47,685 bases of DNA from DATMNI01 sp035570275 (GCA_035570275.1 DATMNI010000039.1:1-47685); one strand, 5' to 3'; numbered from the stretch's first letter, positions 1 to 8,996 are shown. Notes: a model not told the origin generated them from the sequence alone. A program made the numbers and translations.

Positions 1-50
1 CCCGGCCCCGGCCCCCGGCCCCGGCCCCGACCCCGGCCCCCGGCCGCCGC
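1..50. repeat. Low-complexity C/G-rich tandem repeat
   Basis: The window opens with about 50 bases made of imperfect repeats of the unit CCCCGG/CCCCCGG, with no open coding structure. It lies upstream of the phenylalanine hydroxylase gene. Such tracts are prone to slippage and assembly error. The repeat may continue to the left of the window. Confidence 0.8.
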
Positions 51-149
51 ATTCCGGGCTTGGAAGCTACCTGCTGATCATTCTTTACAAACAGCACCAC
101 ATCGAAGAGGTGCTTATTGTGCTAGATTGAGAGCAGGAAGGAGGGAAGT

Positions 150-1082
150 ATGGCTGAAACTCTTGTCGCCCCTGCGCTGGCCGCTGGCCTGACCACCGGC
201 AATGCCCCATTCGTCGAGGAAGCGCGCACTCGGGGCCAGCTTTACATATCACAAGCCTACGAGCAGTATTCTCAAGAGAATCATGGATGCTGGCGGCGGC
301 TCTTTTCGCGCATCCGCCCGCGCTGGGAGCAGTATGCCAACAGCCGCTTCCTGGAGGGCATTGAGGCCCTCCGGCTACCGTCCGACCGCGTGCCCCGGCT
401 CTCGGATATCAATCGCCGGCTCCAGCCGCTCACCGGCTTCCAGGCCAAACCGGTATCGGGATATGTGCCGGGCTTCCTGTTCTTCGATTGCCTGCGCCGC
501 CGCGAGTTCCCCACCACCATCACCATCCGGCCCGCCGACCGGCTGGACTATCTGCCCGAGCCCGACATCTTCCACGACATTGCGGGCCACGTCCCCATGC
601 ACACCGAGAAGGCCTTCGCCGACACCCTGGTCCGCTTCGGCGATTGCGCCCACACCGCCGCCCAAATGATCGCCGGCATCCGCGATGAAGCCGAGCAGGC
701 ACGGCGCCTGACCAGCATCATTCGCGCCATGTCGCGGTTCTTTTGGTTTACCGTGGAATTCGGGCTGATGCGCGCTCCCGGCGGCATCCGCGCTTACGGC
801 AGCGGCCTGCTCAGTTCCTACGGGGAACTGCATCACGCCATCGAGTCCCCCGACGTGCAGCGCCATCCGCTGCAGATGGAATGGGTGATCAACCAGGGCG
901 CCGAGATCGACCGCTATCAGCCGCTGCTGTTCATCGTGGACTCGTTCGACCACCTGTTTGAAATGGTCGATCGCCTGGAGCGTCTGATGCGCGACGGGAA
1001 GCTGTTCAACGTGGCTCCGGGTTTGCCCGAGGTCAACGCGGGCGACCTGCGCAGCTTCCTCGACGCCGCGAAATCCTGGTAA
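150..1082 (+). CDS. phhA: Phenylalanine 4-monooxygenase (aromatic amino acid hydroxylase)
   Basis: Pterin- and iron-dependent hydroxylase that converts phenylalanine to tyrosine, a cytosolic first step of phenylalanine catabolism. The 310-residue protein has the bacterial catalytic-domain size without a eukaryotic ACT domain. The iron ligands are visible: HDIAGH gives His142 and His147, and Glu203 lies in the segment FWFTVEFGLM. The pocket segment PEPDIFHD matches the family. The start is well placed, with AGGAGGGAAGT directly before ATG. A short hairpin follows the stop, so the gene is probably monocistronic. The family call is firm; preference for Phe over Trp is inferred. Confidence 0.93.
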   Translation: MAETLVAPALAAGLTTGNAPFVEEARTRGQLYISQAYEQYSQENHGCWRRLFSRIRPRWEQYANSRFLEGIEALRLPSDRVPRLSDINRRLQPLTGFQAKPVSGYVPGFLFFDCLRRREFPTTITIRPADRLDYLPEPDIFHDIAGHVPMHTEKAFADTLVRFGDCAHTAAQMIAGIRDEAEQARRLTSIIRAMSRFFWFTVEFGLMRAPGGIRAYGSGLLSSYGELHHAIESPDVQRHPLQMEWVINQGAEIDRYQPLLFIVDSFDHLFEMVDRLERLMRDGKLFNVAPGLPEVNAGDLRSFLDAAKSW

Positions 1083-1096
1083 CCACCTAGCCAGGA

Positions 1097-1116
1097 CACA
1101 GCCGGGAACGGCTGTG
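1097..1116. terminator. Short hairpin after phhA
   Basis: A perfect 8-bp stem (CACAGCCG/CGGCTGTG) with a GGAA loop lies 15 bases after the phhA stop. It has no T-tract, so an intrinsic terminator is only possible. A related sequence (GCAGCC..GGCTGTGC) occurs near 19690, suggesting a short dispersed repeat instead. Confidence 0.4.
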
Positions 1117-1263
1117 CTACCCGCAAAAACTCCAAAACGTTCGGAAGCCCACATGTTTTCCGACAAGGCTGCCGTCCTGGCCCGCGGAGTGCTCGGATGT
1201 CTCGGAAAAAAGAGACACAGGCAATTATTACATTGTTACCAACTTGTTATCAGGAGATCAGAC

Positions 1264-1764
1264 ATGTGGAATAAACGCAATGACGACCCGACCGCGCCGC
1301 AACCCATGCCGCAGCGATATGAACCTGCCACGCCGCTCCCCGCGGCGGTGCCACGCCCGAACCAACCGAACCCAACGCTTCAACCGCGCCAAACAGCCAT
1401 AATCGGCACTTCCATGACCATCAAAGGGGAGATCGTCTCCCGCGAGGAATTGCTAGTGGATGGCGAAGTGGACGGCTCCATGCAATCCCAGAGTCTGTTA
1501 ACGGTCGGGCCCAATGGCAAGGTCCGCGCCAACATCAAGGCTCAAGAGGTGGCGATCTACGGTTCCGTCCGCGGAAACGTGGAAGTAACCGGAAAGCTCT
1601 CGATCCGCGAGCAGGGTAGCCTGATCGGCGACATCAAATGCTCGGGCATCAGCATTGATGATGGCGCCTACTTCAAGGGCAGCATCGACATTTCCCGCCC
1701 CGAGCCGAAAGTAACCACGCGCCCGGTAAAATCCGAGCCCAGCGTGGCGGCGGCAGCGGGGTAG
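1264..1764 (+). CDS. Bactofilin family cytoskeletal protein
   Basis: Small polymer-forming protein of the bactofilin (DUF583) family, 166 residues. Bactofilins assemble into nucleotide-free filaments and act in cell shape or polar organisation. The N-terminal 40 residues are Pro-rich and disordered-looking. The core from about residue 45 shows the beta-helical pattern of glycines and short strands: IIGTSMTIKGEI, LLVDGEVDGSM, then GSVRGNVEV and GSLIGDIKC. An upstream in-frame ATG at 1114 exists, but GGAGATCAGAC just before the ATG at 1264 and the family length favour 1264. The C-tail is basic and Ala-rich. The exact cellular role cannot be told from here. Confidence 0.9.
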   Translation: MWNKRNDDPTAPQPMPQRYEPATPLPAAVPRPNQPNPTLQPRQTAIIGTSMTIKGEIVSREELLVDGEVDGSMQSQSLLTVGPNGKVRANIKAQEVAIYGSVRGNVEVTGKLSIREQGSLIGDIKCSGISIDDGAYFKGSIDISRPEPKVTTRPVKSEPSVAAAAG

Positions 1765-1766
1765 GC

Positions 1767-2354
1767 TCAGTCGAATTCAAACCGTGGCGGGGATTGATCG
1801 GCGCCGGCACGTCCCGCCTGAATGTCAGCTTTGAAATAGTTCTCGCTGCGCACCGGCGCGCCCGCCATCCGCCGCAGCATGGCGATCTGGCCGGTGTGCG
1901 TCAGGGCATCGGCAATCGGCCCCTGGAATAACTTCCCAGCCGGGACGCCCAACGGCGCCGTGGAGGCCAGTCGCTGGTCAAGCGCCTCCAGCCCCGCGAA
2001 AAAGCGCGCCGTATCCTGCTCCCAGAGCTGCGGCGGTTTTTCGCGCCACTCGTGCGTGCCGTCCGCCAGTTTCAGCGCCCAATCCAGCAGGTCGCACATG
2101 TGCGCCAATATCTGCCCGGGCTGCCGGGTGCCTGGTTGATTGGTGCCTGGTTGCCCGGCGCCTTGCTGCCCGGTGCTTTGCTGACTGGTGCCTTCCCCCG
2201 CGCGAAACGCGCTGAAATCCGGCGGCGCGCCGCGCAGCGTCTTGCCGCCCCGATATGCCAGTGTCGCCACGGTGTGGCGCAGCATTTCAACCTGCATGCC
2301 CAACTGCATTTCCACCGCGCCGGCCGTTGCCGGTGCCATCTCTCCCGGTGCCAT
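1767..2354 (-). CDS. DinB-superfamily-like protein with an internal tandem repeat
   Basis: 195-residue protein with features of the DinB/YfiT four-helix metal-binding superfamily: a central ILAHMCDLLDWAL helix and a C-terminal DALTHTGQIAMLRRMAG helix with conserved histidines. Family members are putative metal-dependent hydrolases or thiol transferases; the reaction here is unknown. A Gln/Gly/Pro linker (about residues 54-76) is encoded by a 15-base tandem repeat. The start is set by GGGAGGTGAG, which overlaps the end of the upstream RNase gene, so the two are probably translationally coupled. The first codons repeat (ATGGCACCGGGAGAG twice, imperfect). Confidence 0.72.
   Translation of the reverse strand: MAPGEMAPATAGAVEMQLGMQVEMLRHTVATLAYRGGKTLRGAPPDFSAFRAGEGTSQQSTGQQGAGQPGTNQPGTRQPGQILAHMCDLLDWALKLADGTHEWREKPPQLWEQDTARFFAGLEALDQRLASTAPLGVPAGKLFQGPIADALTHTGQIAMLRRMAGAPVRSENYFKADIQAGRAGADQSPPRFEFD
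2127..2196. repeat. 15-base in-frame minisatellite in the DinB-like gene
   Basis: Four imperfect 15-base units (2127-2141, 2142-2156, 2157-2171, 2172-2186) and a partial fifth, each close to GGTGCCTGGTTGCCC. They encode a GQPGT-like pentapeptide linker. The unit length keeps the reading frame. Confidence 0.85.
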
Positions 2355-2360
2355 CTCTAC

Positions 2361-3839
2361 TCACCTCCCGAAATCGATAAAGCCGCGCTGCGGGTCCGCC
2401 CCCAACAAAGTTACATGCAGGCGGTCGCCCACGTCTACGCCCTGCTCGCCGTGCATGAGGCGGCCTTCCACCGGCGGGTCGACGATGCGGACGAACACAC
2501 CTTTTGGCGTGACCCCGGTCACCACCGCATCGAATGCTTGTCCCACGCGATGCTGCAGAGCCACCGCCGCAATCCGCTTGGTCATGTCGCGCTGCACCTT
2601 GCGCGCGGCATCTTCCTTCAACGTGCAGTTGCGCGCGATGTCATCCAGTTCGTCATCCGTGTAAGGCTGCGGAGCCTTGGCTTCCAGCGCCTTCAGCAGC
2701 CGCTGCGTCACCAGATCGGCGAATCGCCGGTTCGGCGCCGTGGAGTGCGTGTAATCGTGCGCCGCCAGCCCGAAGTGGCCTTGCCCCGTATCGCCCGGCC
2801 GCGACGCCACGTACTCGCCCGGCCCCATGAGTTTGAGCACAGCCAGCGAAACGTCGGCGTAGTGGGCGGCGTCAGCCTGTTTGCGCCGCATCAGGAAGCC
2901 GTCCAAGGCAGCGGCATCCGGTTCGGGCGGCAGCTTATCGTGGTAGCGTTCCGCCAGTTCCACAATCCGCGCCCAGCGTTCGGGCGCCTTCACCACGCGG
3001 CGGATGGAAGAGACGCCGGCATCGCGCAGCGTGCGCGCCATCACCTCGTTGGCGCCGATCATGAAGTCTTCGATCAATCGCGACGCCCGGTTGGCGCGCC
3101 GCGCCTCGATATCGCGCACCTGGCCGTTGGCCATGACGGGCTGCACCTCCGCGCGGTCGAAAGTCAGCGCCCCCAGCCGGTGCCGCGCCTCACGCAGCGC
3201 ATGCGCCGCTTCATCCTGCAGTTTGAGCTGCGCCGCCAGGCCGGCCGATGCGGCAACTTTGGGAGGCGGCGCCCCTGTGCCCCCCGGCGTGCCCTCCAAC
3301 GTCTCCTCCAGCGTGCCCTCCAACCAGGGCCCCACGGCGCTATACGTCAATTGTGCCCGATTGCGTACCAGAGCCTGGTAAATGCTGCTCGAAGCGATGG
3401 CGCCATCCGCCCCCACCAGCATTTCGATTACGATTGCGTCGCGGTCCTGGCCCTCGGAAAGCGAGGTCAGATCGGTGGACAGCCGCTCCGGCAGCATGGG
3501 GAAGTTGCGAACCCCCGCGTACACCGTGGTAGTCTCCCGCGCCGCATGGGCATCGATGGGCGTGGACCTGGCCACCAGCGAATCCACGTCCGCGATTCCC
3601 ACCAGCACGCGGATACCGCCCGCCACCCGCTCGGCCCATTCGATCTGGTCCAGATCGCGCGATTCGTCGTTATCGATCGACGACCAGAGCAGCGAAGTCA
3701 AGTCCCGCAACCCCTCGGCGAGCCGCGGCTGGATGCTCGCCAACTGCCGTTCGGCTTCGGCCGGAAACTCCGGCTCAAATCCGTGCTCCGTCATTTCCTG
3801 GTGGGCGGCCGCCGCCAGATCGAAGGCGCCCTGGGTCAT
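2361..3839 (-). CDS. RNB-domain exoribonuclease (RNase II/R-like)
   Basis: 492-residue 3'-5' exoribonuclease. The RNB catalytic core starts near residue 50 with SSIDNDESRDLDQIEWAE, which carries the metal-binding aspartates. It continues with VLVGIADVDSLV, the segment RNFPMLPERLS, and YTHSTAPNRRFADL, the last being the RNase II family signature. A C-terminal S1-like segment (VGQAFDAVVTGVTPKGVFVR) binds RNA. It lacks the N-terminal cold-shock domains of full RNase R, so it is a short RNB protein. A 12-base tandem duplication adds EGTLEETLEGTP near the middle. It sits between DUF423 and the DinB-like gene on one strand and probably shares a transcript with both. Confidence 0.88.
   Translation of the reverse strand: MTQGAFDLAAAAHQEMTEHGFEPEFPAEAERQLASIQPRLAEGLRDLTSLLWSSIDNDESRDLDQIEWAERVAGGIRVLVGIADVDSLVARSTPIDAHAARETTTVYAGVRNFPMLPERLSTDLTSLSEGQDRDAIVIEMLVGADGAIASSSIYQALVRNRAQLTYSAVGPWLEGTLEETLEGTPGGTGAPPPKVAASAGLAAQLKLQDEAAHALREARHRLGALTFDRAEVQPVMANGQVRDIEARRANRASRLIEDFMIGANEVMARTLRDAGVSSIRRVVKAPERWARIVELAERYHDKLPPEPDAAALDGFLMRRKQADAAHYADVSLAVLKLMGPGEYVASRPGDTGQGHFGLAAHDYTHSTAPNRRFADLVTQRLLKALEAKAPQPYTDDELDDIARNCTLKEDAARKVQRDMTKRIAAVALQHRVGQAFDAVVTGVTPKGVFVRIVDPPVEGRLMHGEQGVDVGDRLHVTLLGADPQRGFIDFGR
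3289..3324. repeat. 12-base in-frame tandem repeat in the RNB gene
   Basis: Three 12-base units (GTGCCCTCCAAC, GTCTCCTCCAGC, GTGCCCTCCAAC), which on the coding strand give a repeated LEGT/LEET peptide in a loop between RNB segments. Confidence 0.75.
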
Positions 3840-3852
3840 ACTTGGGCCGCCA

Positions 3853-4227
3853 TCATACTTTAGGCGCCATCAAATACCAGGCGAGCAGCAGCCAGCCCGC
3901 GATCATGGAGACGCCGCCGATGGGCGTGACGGCACCCAGATAAGGCTGTCTGGTAAGGGCCAGCGCGTAGAGGCTGCCCGAAAACATCACGATTCCCACC
4001 GCCAGCAGCAGGCAGACCCGCGCCGCAGCCGCCGGCCCGAATGTCCCGGTGCGCGGCAACAGCCCGACGATCAACAGGCCCAGCGCGTGAATGAGATGGT
4101 AAAACACCGCCTTTTCCCAAATCCCCATGGAATACGCGTCCAGCCGGCCTTTGAGCAGATGCGCGCCGAAGGCCCCCAGCACCACGCCCATCGCCAGCAA
4201 GAATGCTCCCGTCGCGCTCCAGTTCAT
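3853..4227 (-). CDS. DUF423 family small membrane protein
   Basis: 124-residue protein of the DUF423 (YgdD-like) family with four predicted membrane segments: about residues 5-22, 42-62, 70-90 and 100-118. Hallmarks are GAFGAHLL near the N-terminus and WEKAVFYHLIHALGLL. The family function is unknown. AAAGGAACCG immediately before the ATG sets the start. It ends 13 bases before the RNB gene on the same strand. Confidence 0.9.
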   Translation of the reverse strand: MNWSATGAFLLAMGVVLGAFGAHLLKGRLDAYSMGIWEKAVFYHLIHALGLLIVGLLPRTGTFGPAAAARVCLLLAVGIVMFSGSLYALALTRQPYLGAVTPIGGVSMIAGWLLLAWYLMAPKV

Positions 4228-4250
4228 CGGTTCCTTTCGACTGTCCCCAA

Positions 4251-4324
4251 CCGCTCCCTCACGGTCGCGGCTCCGAAGTGCTGGCAGAGCCGCAACCCAC
4301 AGAGCCGTGACCGTGAGGGAGCGG
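4251..4324. repeat. Imperfect inverted repeat, 23-base arms
   Basis: Arms 4251-4273 and 4302-4324 are reverse complements with one mismatch (core CCGCTCCCTCACGGTC), separated by 28 bases. They fill the gap between the DUF4159 and DUF423 genes. The structure could form a hairpin in RNA and resembles REP-type intergenic repeats; a terminator role is possible but there is no T-run. Confidence 0.8.
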
Positions 4325-4329
4325 TGCCT

Positions 4330-5175
4330 TCAATGCGTCATCGCGTAGATCAAGTAGTTTAGTCCAATGCGCAGGCCCAGCGCGGAGAACTTTTCTGGAT
4401 ACTCGGGGTTGTCGGCGTGCTCCCAGGAGTCGCCCAGGTCCATGTCGAAACAAATGGCCACCATCAACCGGTTGCGGTCGTCGTAAATGCCGCGCCAGTG
4501 CGGTTCCTTGCCGTCCTTCTCATAGGTGCGGTGGGTTTCCAGATACAGCGCGCCGGGCACCTGGTAGCGGTCGTCCAAATCGTAAATAGTGTGGAAGATC
4601 GGGTCCTTGTTCGGGATTTCCACGATCGGCCGGTCCGGAAAGACCTTCTGCATGCTGGCGGCGAAGAAGCTCCATTCGATGGTGCCGTGAAAATCGTCGC
4701 ACATGAAGAAGCCGCCGCGGAGCAGGTACTCGCGCATAGCCTTCGCCTGGTCGTCGGTCAGTTCCCAGTGGCCCACTTCCACTCCGTAGAGCCACGGCCA
4801 ATCGAACTGGTCGCCCTCATCCAAATCGACCGGTTGCTCCACCGAACGCGCATGCACGCGGGTAAGCCGCCGGACCGCGGCGGATAAATGCCGGTCGGAG
4901 CGCGGATAGTCCATGGTCCAGTTGGACTCGCCCTGTTTCCAGCTTCCCAGGAATTCCGCGCCGCCGTAGCGCGGAGAAACCGGTGGATACATCAACCGCG
5001 CGAAGGCCCATTCGGTTTTCTCCTGGTAATCCCGCGGAAGGTCCTTCGGTAAGTTGGGGTATTCGAAGCCCGGATAAAGACGCAAGGGTCTCTGGAACGC
5101 GGATACGGCGCCAAAAAGCAAAAGCGTACCAAAAGCGACTGCTCCGGCCCGGCGGAGGTAGGTTAGAAGAAACAC
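4330..5175 (-). CDS. DUF4159 domain protein (copy 1)
   Basis: 281-residue protein with an N-terminal signal or anchor segment (about residues 8-27) and a DUF4159 domain over most of the rest. Typical stretches are YQEKTEWAFARLMYPP, MDYPRSDRH, GGFFMCDDFHG and WEHADNPEYPEKF. In known systems DUF4159 proteins are exported and often sit near MoxR/DUF58 gene clusters, which are absent here. A close paralogue lies at 34552-35394, and a remnant of another copy lies just upstream of that one. No substrate or activity is known. The inverted repeat at 4251-4324 follows the stop. Confidence 0.88.
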   Translation of the reverse strand: MFLLTYLRRAGAVAFGTLLLFGAVSAFQRPLRLYPGFEYPNLPKDLPRDYQEKTEWAFARLMYPPVSPRYGGAEFLGSWKQGESNWTMDYPRSDRHLSAAVRRLTRVHARSVEQPVDLDEGDQFDWPWLYGVEVGHWELTDDQAKAMREYLLRGGFFMCDDFHGTIEWSFFAASMQKVFPDRPIVEIPNKDPIFHTIYDLDDRYQVPGALYLETHRTYEKDGKEPHWRGIYDDRNRLMVAICFDMDLGDSWEHADNPEYPEKFSALGLRIGLNYLIYAMTH

Positions 5176-5240
5176 GCGCTATCGACCTCAGGATACCATT
5201 CGCCCTAACCATTCGCGGCGCGCGTGCCTGCTTAACCGTT

Positions 5241-5290
5241 GTGGGGCAGGTTGGCAACCGGTTAGCAACCAGGTTGCCAACCTGCCCCAC
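5241..5290. terminator. 19-bp perfect hairpin just after the kgd stop
   Basis: Arms 5241-5259 and 5272-5290 are perfectly complementary (GTGGGGCAGGTTGGCAACC and its complement) with a 12-base loop. The hairpin starts one base after the kgd stop codon on the minus strand and is the likely transcription end for kgd. The arm belongs to a repeat family seen again at 14531, 14716, 14792, 17262, 19564 and 26105. It is therefore both a terminator candidate and a REP-like element. Confidence 0.75.
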
Positions 5291-5291
5291 G

Positions 5292-8200
5292 CTATTTCTT
5301 TCTCCGCGCCACCAGGCGGACGCGCTTGGTGTGGGAGATGGCGCCGGGGGTGAGGGCGTCGCTGACGATTTCGGCTTGCTCCTGCTGGTGGCGCTTGCCG
5401 GAACCGGTGGCGGGGCTGGCGCTTTCGGGGCGGCCGACGTAGCGGACCTCGCGCTGGGTGGCGTCGAGCAGTGGCTGGATCTGCTCCTGGATCACGCGCC
5501 AGGGGCCCATGTTGCGCGGCTCTTCTTGCGCCCAGACCACTTCGGCGGTGAGCGGGTAGCGGGCCAGAATATCGCGGGCCTGATCGGCGGCGAAGGGGTA
5601 GAGTTGTTCCAGGCGGACCAGGGCTACGTGGCCGGCTTTGCGCTCTTCCCGCGCGGCCAAAAGGTCGTAGTAGATTTTGCCGGAACAGAAGACCACGCGC
5701 GAGATACGGCCGGGGTCGGTGGCATAGGCATCGCCCATGATTTCGAGGAAACCGCCGGTGGTGAAATCCTGTAGCGTGGAGACGGCGCGCGGATGGCGCA
5801 GCAGGCTCTTGGGAGTAAACAGGATCAGGGGCTTGCGGGTGCCGCGCCGGTCGGCGCCGCCGTACATCTGGCGGCGCAGCACGTGGAAGTATTGTCCGGG
5901 CGTGGTGACGTTGCAGACCTGCATGTTGTTCTCGGCGCATAAAGTAAGGTAGCGCTCAATGCGCGCGCTGGAGTGCTCCGGGCCCTGCCCTTCGAAGCCG
6001 TGCGGCAGCAGCATCACCAGGCCGCTGGGCTGGCCCCACTTCTGCTCGCAGCAGGAGATGAACTGATCGATCATGATCTGGGCGCCGTTGGCGAAATCGC
6101 CGAACTGGGCTTCCCAGATGACCAGCGTGAGCGGGTCGGCAACACTGTAGCCAAACTCGAAGCCGAGCACGGCGTACTCGCTGAGGGAACTGTCGAACAG
6201 GTCGAAGCGGCCCTGTTCGGGCGCGATGTGCTGCATGGGTACGTAGCGCTTGCCGAGTTCGGAATCGTAAAAGGCCAGGTGGCGCTGGCTGAAGGTGCCG
6301 CGTCCGGAATCCTGCCCGCTCAACCGGACCGGCGTTCCTTCCAGCGCCAGGGTGCCGAAAGCCAGGGCTTCGCCGAAGGCCCAATCGAAGGCGCCGCCCT
6401 TGGCGATGGTATCGCGGCGTTTTTCCACAAAGCCACGCAGCTTGGGATGCAGGTGGAAGTTTTCGGGGAAGCTGGTCAGGCCGCGGATAACGCGCTCCAG
6501 CACCTGCTGGTTGACGGCGGTGCGGGGGCAGAAGCCGGCGAACTCTTCGCCCGTCACGGCGCTCAGTTCCTGAACTTCGAAGGGCTCGGCGCGCTCCTGG
6601 GCCGCATCGTAGGCGGCGGAAAGGCGCTGGGCCACGGCCTTGCGCATGGCCAGCGCCGCCTCTTCGGCCAGCACGCCTTCGCGCACCAGTTTTTCCGCAT
6701 ACAGCACACCCACGGGCGCATGCTCCCTGATCTTGCGGTACATGATGGGCTGGGTGTAGCTGGGGTCGTCGCCCTCATTATGGCCGTGGCGGCGGTAGCA
6801 GATCATATCGATCACCACATCCTTCTTAAACTGCTGGCGGTAATCGAAAGCGATCTGCACCACGCGGATGGCGGCTTCGGGGTCGTCGCCGTTCACGTGG
6901 AAGATGGGGGCTTGCACGCCGCGCGCCACGTCGGTGGAATACGGCGTGGAGCGCGATTCATCGGGCAGCGTGGTGAAGCCGATCTGGTTGTTGATGATGA
7001 GGTGGATGGTGCCGCCGGTGGAGTAGCCATCAAGCTGCGAGAGGTTGAGGGTTTCGGCCACCACACCCTGGCCGGCGAAGGCCGCGTCGCCGTGGATGAG
7101 CAGGGGAATGACGCGCTCGCGTTTGGTATCGCCCAGGCGGTCCTGCTTGGGGCGGACGATGCCTTCGACCACGGCGTCGACAGCTTCCAGGTGGCTGGGA
7201 TTGGGGGAGACCGAGACCAGGATTTCGCGCCCGCTGGCAGTCCTTCGAATGCCGGTGGCGCCCAGGTGGTATTTGACGTCGCCCGAGCCCTGCGTGCTGC
7301 TGGGATCGATTTCGCCTTCGAACTCGGAAAAAATCTGCTTGACGTCCTTGCCGACGGTGTTGGCGAGGATGTTGAGGCGGCCGCGGTGGGCCATGCCCAT
7401 GACGATTTCGTGGACGTTGGCAGCGGCGGCGCGTTCCAGGATTTCGTCCAGGATGGCCAGCGCGGTCTCGGCGCCCTCCAGGGCGAAGCGCTTCTGGCCC
7501 ACGAAGCGGGAGTGCAGGAAATGCTCGAACTCCTCGCCGTTGACGATGCTTTGCAGAATGCGCACGCGGGTGTCGCGATCCAGCGTCCAGTTGTTGGCTT
7601 CGAGCTCCATGCGCTGCTGCAGCCAGCGCTTCTGCTCCGGCACCTGAATGTTCATGTACTCGCAGCCGATTTTGCCGCAATAGGTCTGGCGCAGGGTTTC
7701 CAGGATCTCGCGCAGCGTGGCGAAGACTTTGGGCGCGCCTTCGCCGATGGCCTCGCCCAGGCTGCCGGTGAGGAATTCGCGGTCCAGATCCCAGATGGTG
7801 AGGCCGTAGGTTTCGGGATCGAGCTCGGGGTGGTAGCTGGGCTCGGTACCGAGCGGGTCAAGATCGGCGATGAGGTGGCCGCGCACGCGGTAAGCGTTGA
7901 TCAGTTGCATGATGCCGGCTTCCTTGGCGATTTCGGCCGTGCGCGCGGAGGTCATGCCGGGCAGCAGGGGCGTGCGATCGGTCTCCCACTTCACGGGCTG
8001 GTGGGGCATGCGGAGGTGGTTGAAAACCTCTTCGTAAAAGCCATCGGCGCCATCCAGCAGCGACTGGACTTTGCCGAGAAACATGCCGGATTCGGCGCCC
8101 TGGATGATGCGGTGATCGTAAGTGCAGGAGAGGGTCATCACCTTGCTGATGCCGAGGATGGCGCGGGTTTCATTGGCGGCGCCCTGGTATTCGGCGGGGT

Positions 8201-8996
8201 AATCGATGGCGCCGGCGGCGACGATGGCGCCCTGGCCCTGCATGAGGCGCGGGGAGGAGGACATGGTGCCGACGGTGCCGGGGTTGGTGAGGGAGATGGT
8301 GGTGCCCTGGAAATCGGCGGCGGTGAGTTTGCCTTTGCGCGCGCGGGCCACCAGGTCATCGAAGGCGGTGACGTACTCCTGGAAGCTGAGGGCGCCGGCG
8401 TTCTTGATACTGGGGACCATGAGGACGCGGCCGCCATCCTTGCCGGCCACATCGACAGCGACGCCGAGGTTGATCTGCTGGTGGATCACGCGGTAGGGCA
8501 GGCCCTCGCGCTCGGCGTAAGCATGGTTGAGGCCGGGGATGTCTTCGAGGGCTTTGACGACGGCCCATCCGATGAGGTGGGTGTAGGAGACTTTGGAGCG
8601 GCCGATGAGGGTGCGGTGCTGGTTGATGATGCGGCGATTTTCGTCCATCACCTTGACGGCGATGGTGCGCTGGGAAGTGGCCAGGGGGATGGAGACGCTG
8701 GCGGCCATATTTTCGGCGATCTTGCCGGCGACGCCGCGCAGGGGCTGGAGGCTCGCTTCGCTCGCGGTGGCCGGTGGCCGGTGGCCGGTGGCCGGGTCAG
8801 GGGCAGCGGCCGCCGTGGACGGGGCAGGGGAGGGCGCGGCGGGAGCGGGCGGCGCGGGAGCGGGCGGCGGCGCGCCAGGGGACTGGAAGAGCTGGGACCA
8901 GGATTCATCGACGGTGGAGCGGTCGTGAAGGTACTGCTGGTAAAGTTCGTCTTCGAGCCAGCTATTGACGCCGAGGTCAGGAGTTTTGGATGGCAT
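5292..8996 (-). CDS. kgd: Multifunctional 2-oxoglutarate dehydrogenase E1/E2 (Kgd/SucA type)
   Basis: 1234-residue single-chain enzyme of the TCA cycle: thiamine-diphosphate 2-oxoglutarate decarboxylase/dehydrogenase (E1) fused to an E2-type succinyltransferase domain, as in mycobacterial Kgd. Order: short N-terminal helix (GVNSWLEDELYQQY), Pro/Ala linker, acyltransferase core at about residues 90-320 ending in TYDHRIIQGAESG, then the E1 part with MGMAHRGRLNILAN, HGDAAFAGQG and NNQIGF (ThDP and metal site). There is no lipoyl domain, as in Kgd. An in-frame ATG lies 21 bases upstream at 9017. I prefer 8996 because the ATGCC(A/T)TCC start is conserved in the copies at 10156 and 14319, where the upper ATG is out of frame. 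Confidence 0.94.
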   Translation of the reverse strand: MPSKTPDLGVNSWLEDELYQQYLHDRSTVDESWSQLFQSPGAPPPAPAPPAPAAPSPAPSTAAAAPDPATGHRPPATASEASLQPLRGVAGKIAENMAASVSIPLATSQRTIAVKVMDENRRIINQHRTLIGRSKVSYTHLIGWAVVKALEDIPGLNHAYAEREGLPYRVIHQQINLGVAVDVAGKDGGRVLMVPSIKNAGALSFQEYVTAFDDLVARARKGKLTAADFQGTTISLTNPGTVGTMSSSPRLMQGQGAIVAAGAIDYPAEYQGAANETRAILGISKVMTLSCTYDHRIIQGAESGMFLGKVQSLLDGADGFYEEVFNHLRMPHQPVKWETDRTPLLPGMTSARTAEIAKEAGIMQLINAYRVRGHLIADLDPLGTEPSYHPELDPETYGLTIWDLDREFLTGSLGEAIGEGAPKVFATLREILETLRQTYCGKIGCEYMNIQVPEQKRWLQQRMELEANNWTLDRDTRVRILQSIVNGEEFEHFLHSRFVGQKRFALEGAETALAILDEILERAAAANVHEIVMGMAHRGRLNILANTVGKDVKQIFSEFEGEIDPSSTQGSGDVKYHLGATGIRRTASGREILVSVSPNPSHLEAVDAVVEGIVRPKQDRLGDTKRERVIPLLIHGDAAFAGQGVVAETLNLSQLDGYSTGGTIHLIINNQIGFTTLPDESRSTPYSTDVARGVQAPIFHVNGDDPEAAIRVVQIAFDYRQQFKKDVVIDMICYRRHGHNEGDDPSYTQPIMYRKIREHAPVGVLYAEKLVREGVLAEEAALAMRKAVAQRLSAAYDAAQERAEPFEVQELSAVTGEEFAGFCPRTAVNQQVLERVIRGLTSFPENFHLHPKLRGFVEKRRDTIAKGGAFDWAFGEALAFGTLALEGTPVRLSGQDSGRGTFSQRHLAFYDSELGKRYVPMQHIAPEQGRFDLFDSSLSEYAVLGFEFGYSVADPLTLVIWEAQFGDFANGAQIMIDQFISCCEQKWGQPSGLVMLLPHGFEGQGPEHSSARIERYLTLCAENNMQVCNVTTPGQYFHVLRRQMYGGADRRGTRKPLILFTPKSLLRHPRAVSTLQDFTTGGFLEIMGDAYATDPGRISRVVFCSGKIYYDLLAAREERKAGHVALVRLEQLYPFAADQARDILARYPLTAEVVWAQEEPRNMGPWRVIQEQIQPLLDATQREVRYVGRPESASPATGSGKRHQQEQAEIVSDALTPGAISHTKRVRLVARRKK
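8765..8795. repeat. 7-base tandem repeat in the kgd linker
   Basis: About four units of CGGTGGC in the segment encoding the Pro/Ala linker between the N-terminal helix and the acyltransferase core. Seven is not a multiple of three, so each unit gain or loss would shift the frame; the present length is in frame. Confidence 0.7.
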
